From NCBI GenBank assembly GCA_016192145.1, contig JACPUT010000006.1, positions 248,001 through 312,000 of the forward strand: a stretch of 64,000 nt of DNA. The letters are read 5' to 3'. Below, piece by piece: positions 32,560 to 41,033 of this stretch (within the stretch, counting starts at the first letter, position 1; every line of letters begins with the position of its first letter). Source of the stretch: Acidobacteriota bacterium (lineage in GTDB: Bacteria > Acidobacteriota > Holophagae > Holophagales > Holophagaceae). Below the pieces are notes generated by a model, which worked only from the letters and a program-made list of their open reading frames with translations, did not search any database and was not told the origin of the DNA. A program made the translations under genes and the position numbers.

Positions 32560-33483
32560 ATGCCCAACGCCCAACCCATCCCAGAGGATCTCCAGACGCT
32601 CGTGAGCCCCCCAACGGGGAGCCATGTGCCGGCGGTCTTCCACGATTGGGCGTTGATCCGCTACGTGGGGCAGCCCATCGGCGAGTTGGTGCCCATTCCC
32701 CTGGATGGCCTCATCATCGGCCGCTCCGCCGACTGCGGTCTGTCCCTGCCCGAGGCTGAGGTGAGCCGCAACCACTCCCGCATCTCCCTCGTCCTCAAGG
32801 GAGAAGCGGTCATCGTGCACCTGCAGGATCTGGGCAGCACCAACGGCACCTTCGTGAACGGGCGCCGGCTGGACGGCGCGATCCACCCGCTCATGGACGG
32901 CGACGTGGTGCGCGTGGGCGCCCACGCCTTCAAGCTGAAGAAGCTCGACGAAATGGAGCGGGTCTACCACCAGGCGGTGCTGGCGCAGACCACGGTGGAT
33001 CCCCTCACCGGCGTGAGCAACCGCGCCACGGTGCTGCACCACCTGGAGAAGCACTTCGAGCTGGCCCGCCGCCACCGGCGCCCCCTCTCCGTTATCCTGG
33101 CGGATCTCGACAACTTCAAACGCATCAACGACCACTACGGGCACCCCGCGGGCGACGCCGTGCTGCAGGCCTTCGGCATCCAGCTGCTGGGCCGCCTGCG
33201 CGGCAGCGATCACGTGGGTCGCATCGGAGGGGAGGAGTTCCTCGTGGTGCTGCCGGAGACGCAGGCGCGCGAGGCCATCAGCGTGGCCGATGACCTCCGC
33301 CTGGCCATGGAGGAGGACCCCGTCACCCTCCCGGGGTCCACCAACGTGGTGCAGGCCACGTGTTCCCTGGGCGTGGCCGAGCTGCGCGAATCGGATTCCG
33401 ACGCCGGCAGCCTGCTCGCCCGGGTCGACGTGGCCCTCTACCGCGCCAAGGCGGCGGGGCGGAACCGGGTGGAGCGGGACTAG
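32560..33483 (+). CDS. FHA-domain diguanylate cyclase (GGDEF), paralogue
   Basis: A 307-residue protein with the same layout as its upstream neighbour: FHA at about residues 48-125 (IIGRSADCGLSL, VSRNHSRI, STNGTFVNG) and GGDEF from about 145 with RIGGEEFLVVLPE. The RxxD site (RGSD) lies five residues before GGEEF. The two genes share family, order and spacing and look like a tandem duplication followed by divergence. It ends just before the 312-bp repeat copy A. Confidence 0.92.
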   Translation: MPNAQPIPEDLQTLVSPPTGSHVPAVFHDWALIRYVGQPIGELVPIPLDGLIIGRSADCGLSLPEAEVSRNHSRISLVLKGEAVIVHLQDLGSTNGTFVNGRRLDGAIHPLMDGDVVRVGAHAFKLKKLDEMERVYHQAVLAQTTVDPLTGVSNRATVLHHLEKHFELARRHRRPLSVILADLDNFKRINDHYGHPAGDAVLQAFGIQLLGRLRGSDHVGRIGGEEFLVVLPETQAREAISVADDLRLAMEEDPVTLPGSTNVVQATCSLGVAELRESDSDAGSLLARVDVALYRAKAAGRNRVERD

Positions 33484-33508
33484 CGAATCCCTTTGTTGGG
33501 CGGCCTTG

Positions 33509-33820
33509 GGAACGCGAAGGGCGCTGTGCGCCTCGCGAATGCGCCATCGAGCAAGGCCCTCCGGCCTTCGGCCCGCGCCGCGATAGTGGCGCGCTTCCCT
33601 GGGCGTCCCCAGTGCGGCCTTCAAGGGCCGCTCAGGGGACGCTCAGGGAAGGGAGGGCCGGGATGGGTCGGAGGAGAACGGACGCTTCAGCCCGCCAATC
33701 CGCACGGCCCTTGGCATCGATGCGGTTCAAGATGCCCGCGAAGCCATATTCGAAGCGCTCGCTTTGAACTCACTTCGCGCTCTTCGCGCCCCGAAGGGGC
33801 CTTCGCGCCATTCGCGTTCC
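33509..33820. repeat. 312-bp structured repeat, copy A
   Basis: This stretch fills most of the 370-base gap between the FHA-GGDEF and kinase genes. It matches 38082-38394 along its whole length at roughly 85% by eye, with almost identical length (312 and 313). Its ends are inverted: GGAACGCGAAGG at the left and TTCGCGTTCC at the right. Internally, TTCCCTGGGCGTCCCC pairs with GGGGACGCTCAGGGAA. Open frames inside it are non-specific. Confidence 0.88.
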
Positions 33821-33855
33821 AGGTAGGTACACCTTGAATGGGCTAGGCTGGAGCC

Positions 33856-35280
33856 ATGGCCCTGCTGATCCCCCAGACCCTCGGCGCCGTGCGCGTGAAG
33901 GAGCGCCTCGGGGAAGGCGGCATGGCCTATGTGCACCGCTGTGAGGATCCCTTCCGGCCCGAGCGGCGGCTGGCGGTGAAGCTGCTGAAACCCGAGGTGC
34001 ACGGCGATGTGGATCTGGTGAAGCGCTTCCAGCGCGAGGGGGAGCTCCTCAAGGAACTGCGCCATCCCAACCTCGTGGAGGTCTTCGCCTACGGGCGATC
34101 CGGCAGCTGGCCCTACCTGATCATGGAACTGCTGGCCGGTGGCAGCCTCAAGGCCTGCATGGGGGAGTCGCCCGCGAACCTCATCACCCGCCTCGCGCCG
34201 GTGACGGGCGCCCTCCAGGTGGCCCACGAGGCGGGCATCGTGCACCGCGATCTCAAGCCCAGCAACCTGCTCTTCGCTGAGGACGGCACGCTGAAGGTGA
34301 CGGATTTCGGCGTGTGCATGTGGGAGGGCGACGACGCCACGCGCTACACCAAGAGCTCCATGGTGGTGGGCACCGTGGGCTACATGGCGCCGGAGCAGCA
34401 CGGCGACCCCCGCGCCGTGGATCGCCGCACGGACATCTACGCCCTGGGCGCCATCCTCTACGAGTTCTGCACGGGGCAGCCCTGGGCGCTGATGATGGTG
34501 CCGCCCGCCTCCACGCGCCCCGGCTTCCCGCCGCGCCTCGCCTCGATCATCATGCGGTGCCTGCAGCCGGCGCCCGCCAAGCGCCCTCCCACCATGGAGG
34601 CCCTCGGCGCCGAGCTGATGGAGTGGCTGGAGGGGGCCGAGGCCGCGGGTTGGGGCGGGGAGCCGCTCCCGGGCTGGAACCGCGAGGCGCAGGAGGCGCC
34701 CACCGTGGCCGCCGTGCGCGCGCGCGTGCTCGAAGGCGAAGCCCCCGAGGGCCGCCTGGGACCCTACCTCGATCCCCTGGGGGCCGCCAGCGTGGGCCAG
34801 CGCCGCCAGGCGGCCGAGGCCCTGCGCGATGCCGCCCGCGCGGGCGATGGCCCCTGGCTGGCGCAGGCCCTCGGGGCGGTGCCGCCCAGCGCCCGCTTCG
34901 GCCCCTGCCTCGCCTTGGAACGGGTGGGCGGCGAGGACGCCATCGAGCCCCTCCTGGCCCTGCTGGAAGATCCCTACTGCGGTCGGGAAGCCGCCGAAGC
35001 CGTCGCCGCCATCGCCCGCCGGGTGGGCCGGGAGGATGAGGTGCGTCGCCGTCTGCGCGAGGTGGGGCTCGGCCACCCGGGCCGCTGGCTCGCCCGCTGC
35101 CGCCTGGGCGATGGCACCTGGGCCGAAGCCCTCGCCCGCGACTGGCCCACCCTCTCCGAAAGCCACCGCCTCCAAGCCCTCGCCGCCGCGAAGGAGCTGC
35201 CCACGGGCGTGCGCCTGGCCCTGAAGGGGCGGCTGGGCTACGCCCTGGGCAGCGTGGGCGAGGCGCTGGCGGGGCTTTGA
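33856..35280 (+). CDS. Ser/Thr protein kinase with HEAT-like C-terminal region
   Basis: A 474-residue Hanks-type kinase. Glycine loop GEGGMAYV at 19-26, catalytic lysine in AVKLL near 42, HRDLKPSN at 130-137, DFG at 150-152 and APE near 178-180 are intact, so it should be active. After about residue 300 there is an alpha-helical repeat region (AIEPLLALLEDPYCGREAAEAVAAIAR) resembling HEAT/PBS-lyase repeats. No membrane helix is seen, unlike many bacterial STPKs. GGAG precedes the ATG. The FHA proteins upstream are plausible readers of its phosphorylation. Confidence 0.92.
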   Translation: MALLIPQTLGAVRVKERLGEGGMAYVHRCEDPFRPERRLAVKLLKPEVHGDVDLVKRFQREGELLKELRHPNLVEVFAYGRSGSWPYLIMELLAGGSLKACMGESPANLITRLAPVTGALQVAHEAGIVHRDLKPSNLLFAEDGTLKVTDFGVCMWEGDDATRYTKSSMVVGTVGYMAPEQHGDPRAVDRRTDIYALGAILYEFCTGQPWALMMVPPASTRPGFPPRLASIIMRCLQPAPAKRPPTMEALGAELMEWLEGAEAAGWGGEPLPGWNREAQEAPTVAAVRARVLEGEAPEGRLGPYLDPLGAASVGQRRQAAEALRDAARAGDGPWLAQALGAVPPSARFGPCLALERVGGEDAIEPLLALLEDPYCGREAAEAVAAIARRVGREDEVRRRLREVGLGHPGRWLARCRLGDGTWAEALARDWPTLSESHRLQALAAAKELPTGVRLALKGRLGYALGSVGEALAGL

Positions 35281-35297
35281 CTTTCAAAAGCGGGTTT

Positions 35298-35514
35298 AAC
35301 AGGGATGAAGGGGATGAAGGGGATAAAAGCAGCATGCGGCCGGGGCCTGGGGCCGCGCCTTGCGCGGCGCCGTCGCAATGCGACGGCGGTTCAGCGGGCG
35401 GCCTTGGGCGCCCCTGAAGGCGCCCCGGGCCGCCCGCTGAACCTGACCCCAGGCCCTGGATGGGTCGGCGCTGAATCCCGCTAACCCATCCCCTGTATCC
35501 CCTTCATCCCTGTT
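35298..35514. repeat. Nested multi-stem palindrome with tandem-word outer arms
   Basis: The outer arms 35298-35324 and 35488-35514 pair at 25 of 27 bases and consist of GGGGATGAA / AGGGATGAA words. Inside are separate GC-rich stems: GCCGTCGCA-TGCGACGGC, and a longer one where GTTCAGCGGGCGGCC near 35390 pairs with its complement near 35442, itself holding an inner stem GGGCGCC / GGCGCCC. A wider stem GGGGCCTGGGG / CCCCAGGCCC encloses both. It lies between convergent genes. Confidence 0.88.
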
Positions 35515-35528
35515 GATCACCCGCCCGA

Positions 35529-36137
35529 TCAAAGCCCAAGACCCCCGAATCGGGCGAGATCATCCACGGGCTCGGGCTTCGGCGTGAACCAGCTTCCAAA
35601 TCCCTTTTCGACCTCGGATGCTTCGACGAGCACCGCATGGGCCCCCGCGTAGAGCGCGCTCCACAGGGCACCGCGCAGCGCGGGCGTGCCCCAGGCGGCG
35701 CGGGGCAGGCGGGCCACGGTGTCGTGGTCCCAGCCCAGCCGCTGATTCAGGCGCGCGAGGCGCTGGAGGAAATCGCCTTGAGTGAGGCCGGTCGTGAAGG
35801 GGGTGTCGGTTGTGACGAGGGCTTCCCGATCGTGGAAGAGGCCGCGGCCCCTTTCATCGTTGAAGGCGGCACCCCCCAGGACCGCCTCCGGCACCGTGAG
35901 GGCCGTGGGATCCCAGCGCAGGCCCGAGGCCGCGGCGGCCACCTCCGCCGCCCAGTCCCAGGGCGTGCCCGTGTCCGCGTGGCAGGCTCCGAGGCCCGCC
36001 GCCAACAGCCCGAAGGCCGTGCCCTCCACGCGATTGCGGAAGGCGGCGTAATCCAGGGTCGGCCAGGGCGCGCAGCTGAAGGCTGGCCGCTGCTGCAGCC
36101 GGGCCGCGCGCTGGATGAGGAGGAGTCGCAGGGTCAT
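35529..36137 (-). CDS. Truncated acyl-CoA-synthetase-like protein (N-terminal part only)
   Basis: A 202-residue protein. It reads like the front part of an AMP-binding enzyme: LLLIQRAARLQQRPAFSCAP, LDYAAFRNRVEGTAFGLLAAG, and later LNQRLGWDHDTVARLPRAAW with ALYAGAHAVLVEASEVEKGFG. The expected phosphate loop (TSGTTGxPKG) is not recognisable; VTTDTPFTTGLTQGDF occupies its place. The catalytic core and C-terminal domain are missing. The frame is intact, so it may be an expressed remnant or a repurposed domain. Start at 36137 chosen where homology-like text begins. Assignment is tentative. Confidence 0.6.
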   Translation of the reverse strand: MTLRLLLIQRAARLQQRPAFSCAPWPTLDYAAFRNRVEGTAFGLLAAGLGACHADTGTPWDWAAEVAAAASGLRWDPTALTVPEAVLGGAAFNDERGRGLFHDREALVTTDTPFTTGLTQGDFLQRLARLNQRLGWDHDTVARLPRAAWGTPALRGALWSALYAGAHAVLVEASEVEKGFGSWFTPKPEPVDDLARFGGLGL

Positions 36138-36286
36138 GGCTTCACAGTGTCGGAGGAGCCTGGACTTGCCAAGGGTGGGTTGCCTTTTGCCTGCCTCGGA
36201 ACAAAATTTGGCCCCGGCGTAAACCCCGTCGGCCCCGGCCGGGTCCAATCCCCACGTCCCCCTCATGGACATCCCAGGAGCCCGCC

Positions 36287-37999
36287 ATGAATCGATTCCG
36301 CTTTGGCACCGCCACCGCCTTCGCCGTGGCGTCCATCACGCTCTTCACCGCCTGCGGCGGGAACAAGTCCTCCGACGGGACCCCGGCCGCCACGGGGCAG
36401 GTGGACTTCCTCGTTTCCGACGCGCCCGCGGATAGCTGGTCCGCCGTAAATGTCGTGCTGCAGAAGGTGGCGCTGGTGCCTCAGGGAGGCGGCGCGCCGG
36501 TGGTGGCCTACGATTCAACCGCCGGAGGTGCCCCCACCTCGCTCAACCTCGTGCAGCTGGATGATCTGGCGGATCTGCTCACCAGCGCCCACGTGCCCGC
36601 GGGCACCTACACCAAGGTGCTCGTGCAGATCGATCCGGCCTCCGTCTCCCTCACGGATAGCCAGACCCCCAGCCACACCTACGACGTGGCCGGCGGCAAT
36701 GTGAAGGTGGTGGGGCTCCCGGGCTTCCTCGTGGATCTGAGCGCGCCCCTGGTGGTCACCGAAGGGCAGAACGCGCAGGTGCAGCTGGACTTCGACCTGG
36801 GCCACCCCCTCTTCATCCTGGATCGCCCGGGCATGGGCCCCGGCGGCACGGATCTCTACCTCGTGAACTTCGAGCGCTGCGTGCGCCACCGCCCCATCCC
36901 CGTCCTGGGGAGCTTCCTCCTCCGGCACCTGCGGGGCCAGGTCACGGCCGTGTCCGGCACGTCCATCGCCGTGGCCACCGAGCACCGGGGCAGCAAGGTG
37001 ATCGATGTGGACACCGGCAACGGCAGCCTCTTCTACGATCTCGATCAGTCCCCCGTGACGCCCGTGGTGAGCCCTTCAGTTCCCGCCAGCCTCACGGTCT
37101 CCAAGTACGTGCGGGTGGCCTCCCGGTTCCAGGGCAGCGGCAAGCTCACGGCCGTGCGCGTGTGGTACACCTCCGACAGGGCGAAGCTGCACCGCTTCAG
37201 CCCTGAGGGCCACGTGGTGGCCGTGGACACGGCCGCCAACACGATGAAGGTGCTGTGGAATCCCGCCGGGCCCGGCACGCCCCTGGCCCTCACCACCGTG
37301 AACGTGGATGGCGGCACGAGCTTCTTCTTCCGCGGTGGCGCTTCCGCCATCGGGACGGGCCCGGCCTTCCTCGGCAACGTGGCTCCGGGCTTCAAGGTGC
37401 AGATGACGGTGGCCGACCCGGCCGCGGCCACCCTCACCGCCGCCTCCGTGGATATCGAGCGCGCCCACTACGAGGGCACCCTCGCCCTGACGGCGGGTGA
37501 CGCGGGCCTCACCTTCACGAACCCACGCTACACCAAGTCCGCGGACTTCGCGGCCTCCGGCTTCACTTGGTGGAACTTCACCTATCCCACCTTGGCGAAC
37601 AGCGGCTCCGCGGGGCTCGTCTCCCTGCTCTCCGGCTTGCCGGCCAATACGGCCCGGGGCGCCAGCGGGCTCACGTGGAACGCAGGGAGCGGGAGCTGGA
37701 ACGCCCAGAACGCCATCCTCCTGCCCATCGCCCAGCGGGGCCAGATCACCGGCGGCCTGAGCGGCAACACCTTCACCTTCACGCCCACCGGCGGCAGCGC
37801 CGAGGCCGTGGACGTGAGCAGCACCCTGGGCAGCGCCACGCTCGTTTTCCAGATCACCAACCAGGGCGGGATCATCACCGTCACGCCCCTCGCCAGTAGC
37901 CAATGGGCCGCCGCCTTCACCGCCGGCACCACCGCCCGCATCTTCGCCGTGCCCACGGCGGGCAATCTCAGGGCTTACGTCGTCACGCTGGGCATCTGA
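36287..37999 (+). CDS. DUF4382 lipoprotein with DUF5666-like repeats
   Basis: A 570-residue predicted surface or periplasmic lipoprotein. The signal peptide ends in a lipobox (LFTAC, Cys23). Residues about 37-195 follow the DUF4382 pattern: GQVDFLVSDAPADSWSAVNVV, then LDDLADLLTSAHVPAGTYTKVLVQI, and QVQLDFDLGHPLFIL. The remainder contains beta-rich segments repeating RGQVTAVSGTSIAVATE-like and GHVVAVDTAANTMKVLW text, similar to DUF5666. Function unknown. A terminator follows the stop. Confidence 0.85.
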   Translation: MNRFRFGTATAFAVASITLFTACGGNKSSDGTPAATGQVDFLVSDAPADSWSAVNVVLQKVALVPQGGGAPVVAYDSTAGGAPTSLNLVQLDDLADLLTSAHVPAGTYTKVLVQIDPASVSLTDSQTPSHTYDVAGGNVKVVGLPGFLVDLSAPLVVTEGQNAQVQLDFDLGHPLFILDRPGMGPGGTDLYLVNFERCVRHRPIPVLGSFLLRHLRGQVTAVSGTSIAVATEHRGSKVIDVDTGNGSLFYDLDQSPVTPVVSPSVPASLTVSKYVRVASRFQGSGKLTAVRVWYTSDRAKLHRFSPEGHVVAVDTAANTMKVLWNPAGPGTPLALTTVNVDGGTSFFFRGGASAIGTGPAFLGNVAPGFKVQMTVADPAAATLTAASVDIERAHYEGTLALTAGDAGLTFTNPRYTKSADFAASGFTWWNFTYPTLANSGSAGLVSLLSGLPANTARGASGLTWNAGSGSWNAQNAILLPIAQRGQITGGLSGNTFTFTPTGGSAEAVDVSSTLGSATLVFQITNQGGIITVTPLASSQWAAAFTAGTTARIFAVPTAGNLRAYVVTLGI

Positions 38000-38018
38000 C
38001 CCGAATCCGCTTCCACCG

Positions 38019-38048
38019 CGCGGGCGCCCTTGGGTGCCCGCGTTTTCT
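38019..38048 (+). terminator. Terminator after DUF4382 lipoprotein gene
   Basis: CGCGGGC (38019-38025) pairs with GCCCGCG (38036-38042), with further inner pairing GCCC/GGGT, followed by TTTTCTTT. Confidence 0.8.
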
Positions 38049-38081
38049 TTCCGGGGGAATCAACCTTGGGTTTTGGGAAGG

Positions 38082-38394
38082 GGAACGCGAAGGGCGCTGC
38101 GCGCCTCGCGAATGCGCCTTCCCGCTGGGCCCTCCGGCCTTCGGCCCGCGCCGCGATGGCGGCGCGCTTCCCTGAGCGTCCCCCGTGCGGCCTTCGAGGG
38201 CCGCTTAGGGGACGCTCAGGGAAGGGAGGGCCGGGCTGGGCCCGAAGGGCACGGACGCTTCGGCCCGCCAAGCCGCTCGGCCCATGGCATCGATGCGGTT
38301 CAAGATGCCCGCGAAGGCATTGATCGGAGGGTGGGATTCGAATTCCATTCGCGCTCTTCGCGCCCCGAAGGGGCCTTCGCGCCATTCGCGTTCC
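38082..38394. repeat. 313-bp structured repeat, copy B
   Basis: The second copy of the element at 33509-33820, same orientation. It has the same inverted ends (GGAACGCGAAGG / TTCGCGTTCC) and the same central pairing TTCCCTGAGCGTCCCC with GGGGACGCTCAGGGAA. Most differences cluster in one 40-base segment near the right end. With the preceding terminator it explains the 440-base gap between the lipoprotein and methyltransferase genes. Confidence 0.88.
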
Positions 38395-38438
38395 ATTCGC
38401 CTGCCCGCCTTGGACGAGCTCCCCGGGCCTCTGCCCTT

Positions 38439-39653
38439 TCAGGCCATGGCCGAGAACGCCCCCACGTTGAAGCCCGGGAAGTGGTCCATGAGCTGGCGGG
38501 TGGGGGGGAACTCCTGCACGTCCGTGAAGCCGGCGGCTTCCAGGGCGGCCACCCAGCACTCGGGGGTGAGGAAGCCGTGGCGGGGCCGCCAGTCGGGATT
38601 CAGCTCCACGTCCGTGAAGGCGTGGAGGTAGTTGAAGAGGAATTCGATGTAGATGGGGTGGTCGAGGTCCGGCTTGAGGCACTCGCCCACGATGAGGCGG
38701 CCGCCGGGGGCCAGCAGGCCCATGAGGTGGCCCAGGGTGGCGCCCAGATCCTTGGCCACGTGCAACACGTTCACGCCGAGGATGGCGTCGAAGCGGGCCT
38801 CGCCCACCTTCTGATCGGCGGGAGCCCGGTTGAGGTCGAAGGGCTGGAAGGTGAAGTGCAGCCCCGGGAGCTCGGCGGGCAGCTCGCGCTGGGCCTTGCG
38901 GAGGAAGTTGGGGGCCACGTCGGTGAAGCGGTACTCGGCCACGTCGCCCAGGCGGCCTTCGGCCCCCCAGCGCTGGCCCAGGAGGCGCGCGAAGGAGCCT
39001 GCGCCGCCCCCCAGCTCGAGAATCCGCATCCCGGGCTTGCGGGCGTGCTCCAGCGCGAGTATAGGCAGGAGGTTGTTGGGGCGGTACACGGCGTTGTCGT
39101 TGTGGAAGTAGGCCTGCCAGAGGGGCAGCAGCGCGAGGCTGAAGAGCAGGGGCTCGCCGGGCTTTCCTTCCGTGAAGAAGGGCGGGATCTGGCGACGTAC
39201 GGCGTCCAGGAGGTCCAGGTTGATGCCCTGCCCGGGGGCCACGGTCTCGGCGAAGGCGCGGAGGGCCTCCAGCTGGGGCTCGGCGGGGCCCTGGAGGCGG
39301 TAGGCCTCACCCTCCTTCAGGAGCATCTCCTCGTCCACGAGGAGGTCGAGCATCCAGGCCAGGGGGAGGCGGCCCTGGGCGGCGAAGCCCGTCATCAGGC
39401 CTTCCAGGCTGGCGCCTTCCCGCAGGCGGGCCTCCAGGCCCAGATCCAGCAACAGCGCCAGGGCGCAGTGGGAGGCGTAGACCTCGGCGGTGAGGTGCAT
39501 GCCCCGGAGGGCCGCGGAAAACAGGTCGCGGGCTTCCGTGCCCGCGGGGCCGAAGGCCTCGGGCAGGGGACGACCGGACTGCGCCTCCAGCCGCGCCTGG
39601 AGGCGTTGCAGGGCAGGGTGGGCGCTGGATCCGGGCTGGGTGGAACCGCTCAA
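38439..39653 (-). CDS. SAM-dependent class I methyltransferase
   Basis: A 404-residue protein. The N-terminal third is helical, of the kind seen in O-methyltransferase or polyketide-associated enzymes. The SAM-binding fold begins near residue 210 with MRILELGGGAGSFARLLG (motif I), then FTDVAP, FDAILGVNVLHVAKD (motif II) and LLAPGGRLIVGE (motif III). The start is a TTG that overlaps the prs stop codon (TTGA); an internal ATG at about codon 52 is the alternative. Overlap with prs implies co-expression. Substrate unknown. Confidence 0.85.
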   Translation of the reverse strand: MSGSTQPGSSAHPALQRLQARLEAQSGRPLPEAFGPAGTEARDLFSAALRGMHLTAEVYASHCALALLLDLGLEARLREGASLEGLMTGFAAQGRLPLAWMLDLLVDEEMLLKEGEAYRLQGPAEPQLEALRAFAETVAPGQGINLDLLDAVRRQIPPFFTEGKPGEPLLFSLALLPLWQAYFHNDNAVYRPNNLLPILALEHARKPGMRILELGGGAGSFARLLGQRWGAEGRLGDVAEYRFTDVAPNFLRKAQRELPAELPGLHFTFQPFDLNRAPADQKVGEARFDAILGVNVLHVAKDLGATLGHLMGLLAPGGRLIVGECLKPDLDHPIYIEFLFNYLHAFTDVELNPDWRPRHGFLTPECWVAALEAAGFTDVQEFPPTRQLMDHFPGFNVGAFSAMA

Positions 39654-40597
39654 TCCATCATCTCGCTGATGCTGCGGCCGCCATGGATGCGGAGGACGGC
39701 ATCCCCGAACATCCCGCTCGTGCTGAGCACGCGGAGGAAGGGCATGGCCTTGCGCTTCTCGTCGGAGACGGGGATGGAGTCGGTGACCACCAGCTCGTCG
39801 AGGCCCGCGGCGCTGAGGGTCTCGATGGCGGAGCCGCTGAACACGGGGTGCGTGACGCCCACGCAGACGGTCTTGGCGCCGAACTCGCGGAGGATGCGGC
39901 TGGCCTCCTTGATGGAACCGCCCGTCGCGATCTCGTCGTCGTAGATGATGGCGTCCTTGCCCGTCACGTCGCCGATGAGGGCCACGCTCTGGGCCTTTTC
40001 GCTATCGTCGAAACGGCGCTTGTCGATGATGGCCATGGGCACGGAAAGGCGCTTGGCGAAGTGCCCCGCGAACTTGGCGGCGCCGGCGTCGGTGGCCACC
40101 ACCACGGTGTTGCTGAGGTCCTTGTTCTTGAAGTACTGGGTGAGGATGGGGGTCGCCAGCAGCTGATCCGCGGGCTTGCGGAAGAAGCCGAGGATCTGGG
40201 GGGCGTGCAGGGTCATGGTGAGCACGCGATCGGCGCCGGCCGTCTCCAGCAGGTCCGCCACGAGGCGGGCCGTGATGGAAATGCGCGCCTCGTCCTTCTT
40301 ATCGGAGCGGGCGTAGGGGAAGTAGGGCAGCACGGCCGTGATGCGGGCGGCGCTGGCGAATTTCAGCGCGTCGATCATGATGAGCAGCTCCAGGAGGCTG
40401 TCACTCACGGGCGGGCAGGAACTCTGCACGACGAAGACGTCCGCCTCGCGGACGTTCTCCTCGATCTTCACCTTGATGTTCTCATTGCTGAAGCGGGTGA
40501 TCTTCACCTTGCCCAGGGGCAGGCCGATGTGCGACGCGATGCCTCGGGCCAGCTCGGGATGGCTGGTGCCAGAGAAGATCTTCATCTCGCCGAACAT
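39650..40597 (-). CDS. prs: Ribose-phosphate pyrophosphokinase
   Basis: Makes PRPP from ribose 5-phosphate and ATP for purine, pyrimidine, NAD, His and Trp synthesis. At 315 residues it is a normal class I enzyme. Seen: KIFSGTSHPELA, SRPSCP-type string VQSSCPPVSDSLLELL, PYFPYARSDKKDEAR-type flexible loop and the PRPP-binding DAIIYDDEIATGGS. The start at 40597 has AGGGG upstream. A 267-bp inverted-repeat element lies 43 bases upstream and may contain or displace its promoter. Confidence 0.95.
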   Translation of the reverse strand: MFGEMKIFSGTSHPELARGIASHIGLPLGKVKITRFSNENIKVKIEENVREADVFVVQSSCPPVSDSLLELLIMIDALKFASAARITAVLPYFPYARSDKKDEARISITARLVADLLETAGADRVLTMTLHAPQILGFFRKPADQLLATPILTQYFKNKDLSNTVVVATDAGAAKFAGHFAKRLSVPMAIIDKRRFDDSEKAQSVALIGDVTGKDAIIYDDEIATGGSIKEASRILREFGAKTVCVGVTHPVFSGSAIETLSAAGLDELVVTDSIPVSDEKRKAMPFLRVLSTSGMFGDAVLRIHGGRSISEMMD

Positions 40598-40640
40598 GGG
40601 AACCCCTATGAGGATGCCTTCCCAGTTTAAGGGATATTGA

Positions 40641-40907
40641 GAGCCTGTTGCACAATCCCCATGGGCCGCGCTGGGAGCGCTGGCCGAGCCTGGGTAGGAG
40701 GGGGCACGCAGGCATGGTGGTTCCACGTCAAGGGCCCCCGACGACGCCAGGCGACGGCCGCTGCCCCAGCCCTCCGGGACGGCGGCCAGCCGCGCGCCTG
40801 GCTGCGTCAGTGGGCTTGGCCGATGGCCTGCATCGGCCTGCGCCCCCTTCCTTGCCAGACACGCGGCTGACCACCGTCGCGGCCCATGGGGGTTGTGCAA
40901 CAGGCTC
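40641..40907. mobile_element. 267-bp MITE-like element with 30-bp terminal inverted repeats
   Basis: 40641-40670 and 40878-40907 are reverse complements at 29 of 30 positions, starting GAGCCTGTTGCACAA. The interior is GC-rich with nested stems (for example CCGATGGCCTGCATCGG near 40821) and no transposase frame. No clear target-site duplication is visible at the borders. This pattern suits a non-autonomous transposon relic. It lies directly upstream of prs; the remaining 126 bases to the next gene show nothing recognisable. Confidence 0.75.
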
Positions 40908-41033
40908 TATACCCCCGGTCGGAGGTCCGCAGCCTGACGGATGGGGCGAGATCCAGCCCCCAGGCGGCTCGGAGGGTGATTATTTTTTCCGGGCGGAGCG
41001 CCTTCCCTGGGGATTCCGGCGGCCAGGATGGCC

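Noticed and set aside
33493-33837. Plus-strand frame inside repeat copy A, with a similar frame in copy B
   Set aside because: Similarity follows from nucleotide similarity of the repeats; composition is arginine/proline/glycine-rich and there is no ribosome-binding site.
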